Positions 63,511-64,000 of a DNA stretch of 64,000 bases are shown here, piece after piece. Origin of the DNA: Lumbricus terrestris (taxonomy: Eukaryota > Annelida > Clitellata > Crassiclitellata > Lumbricidae); NCBI GenBank assembly GCA_949752735.1, contig OX457047.1, positions 12,775,976 through 12,839,975 of the forward strand. Reading direction: 5' to 3'. The notes beneath the pieces are model-generated. The model had not been told where the DNA came from. It saw only the letters and a list, made by a program, of their open reading frames with translations, and made no database searches. Numbering within the stretch: position 1 is the first letter of the stretch; the number at the start of each line of letters is the position of its first letter. Both the position numbers and the translations under genes were made by a program.

Positions 63511-64000
63511 CAACGTTCCCTCTAATATTTTTCCTGTGTGCGCGGAGCTGACGGCTGCTTGAGCAACCCAAATTTCCGCGTGGGCACCATATTTTCAGAA
63601 ACATTAAATTTGTGTTTGAAAAATCTACAGGCCAAACTACACTAATTACACGTCTGTAATAATGTCCATTTTTAGATTAAAGATGATGTAGCCTATTGCG
63701 CAGAAATCACGTATATGGTTTTAATACTTATCGCAAATGAAAATATTAATGATACGATGAATAATTCCAAGCAAAGTCTGAACTAGACCTACCTGAGACT
63801 ATAATTATGATGGAGGATACATTCTTAATCTAGTCTAGTTCTTAATCTAGCATCAAAATAATGTTCAGCGCTAAAATTTCGCTGCCTCCGATCTTTCTGC
63901 GATGACCATAATTGTTGATAAAATGAATCCTGTCGATATTGACTGCCAGGCCAAGTCTCGTTGTTTGTGTTCTACTGACGCTGGAAGCTCCGTCTTTACG
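63511..64000. mobile_element. Left end of a hAT-like element running to the window edge
   Basis: CAACGTTCCCTCTAATATTT and TTCCTGTGTGCGCGGAGCTG have the CA.CGTTCCCTCTAA form of a widespread hAT end. The right end would lie beyond the window. The rest to 64000 has no recognised coding sequence. Confidence 0.5.

Overview
This window is eukaryotic (metazoan) DNA. It is the intronic interior of one large host gene, heavily packed with transposable elements. There is no bacterial-style gene organisation: coding density is low, splice signals are present, and the elements include tRNA-derived SINEs, LINEs of the RTE-like and CR1/L2-like groups, and many hAT, mariner-like and PIF/Harbinger-like DNA transposons. 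The palindrome TAGGCCTA and its variants recur outside the repeats. From the element mix and this motif I would guess a marine invertebrate such as an echinoderm or hemichordate, but the species is not established.

Host gene. Four short exons on the minus strand join in frame and give a protein closely matching DNAJC8 (SPF31), a J-domain protein of the spliceosome. They are 56869-56916, 49348-49414, 29745-29839 and 17255-17326. The second carries the HPD motif. All have AG acceptors and GT donors and the phases agree. The introns are about 7.5, 19.5 and 12.4 kb. First and last exons were not found and probably lie outside the window.

Layout. 1-17 kb: hAT elements at 2699-3996 and 5920-9260 (the second holding a MITE and a TA-flanked element), a fold-back element at 9319-10083, then a nest in which an RTE-like LINE (10300-15907) is split by a Harbinger-like element, itself holding a second RTE-like LINE and a 6-bp-TSD element. 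17-30 kb: exon 17255-17326, LINE fragments, and a long inverted-repeat element (21290-25380) enclosing a CR1-like LINE split by a hAT element. 30-43 kb: exon 29745-29839, a hAT element holding a LINE with an open 537-codon reverse transcriptase frame (30679-32309), another hAT (32838-34408), a decayed transposon gene (35500-36420), Harbinger copy 2, a third RTE-like LINE (38075-39807) and a mariner relic split by a SINE (40927-42656). 43-49.4 kb: a 4.4-kb hAT with mirrored CTGCCAGAA repeats, inside another inverted-repeat element, then exon 49348-49414. 49.7-57 kb: a minus-strand L2-like LINE, a second long inverted-repeat element (52301-56205), and exon 56869-56916. 57-64 kb: a nearly intact full-length L2-like LINE (57301-60788) inserted in a SINE that shares its 3' tail, a tiny piggyBac-like MITE, Harbinger copy 3 and a hAT end.

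Most transposon calls rest on target-site duplications and terminal inverted repeats read directly from the sequence. Superfamily names are inferences from those hallmarks.
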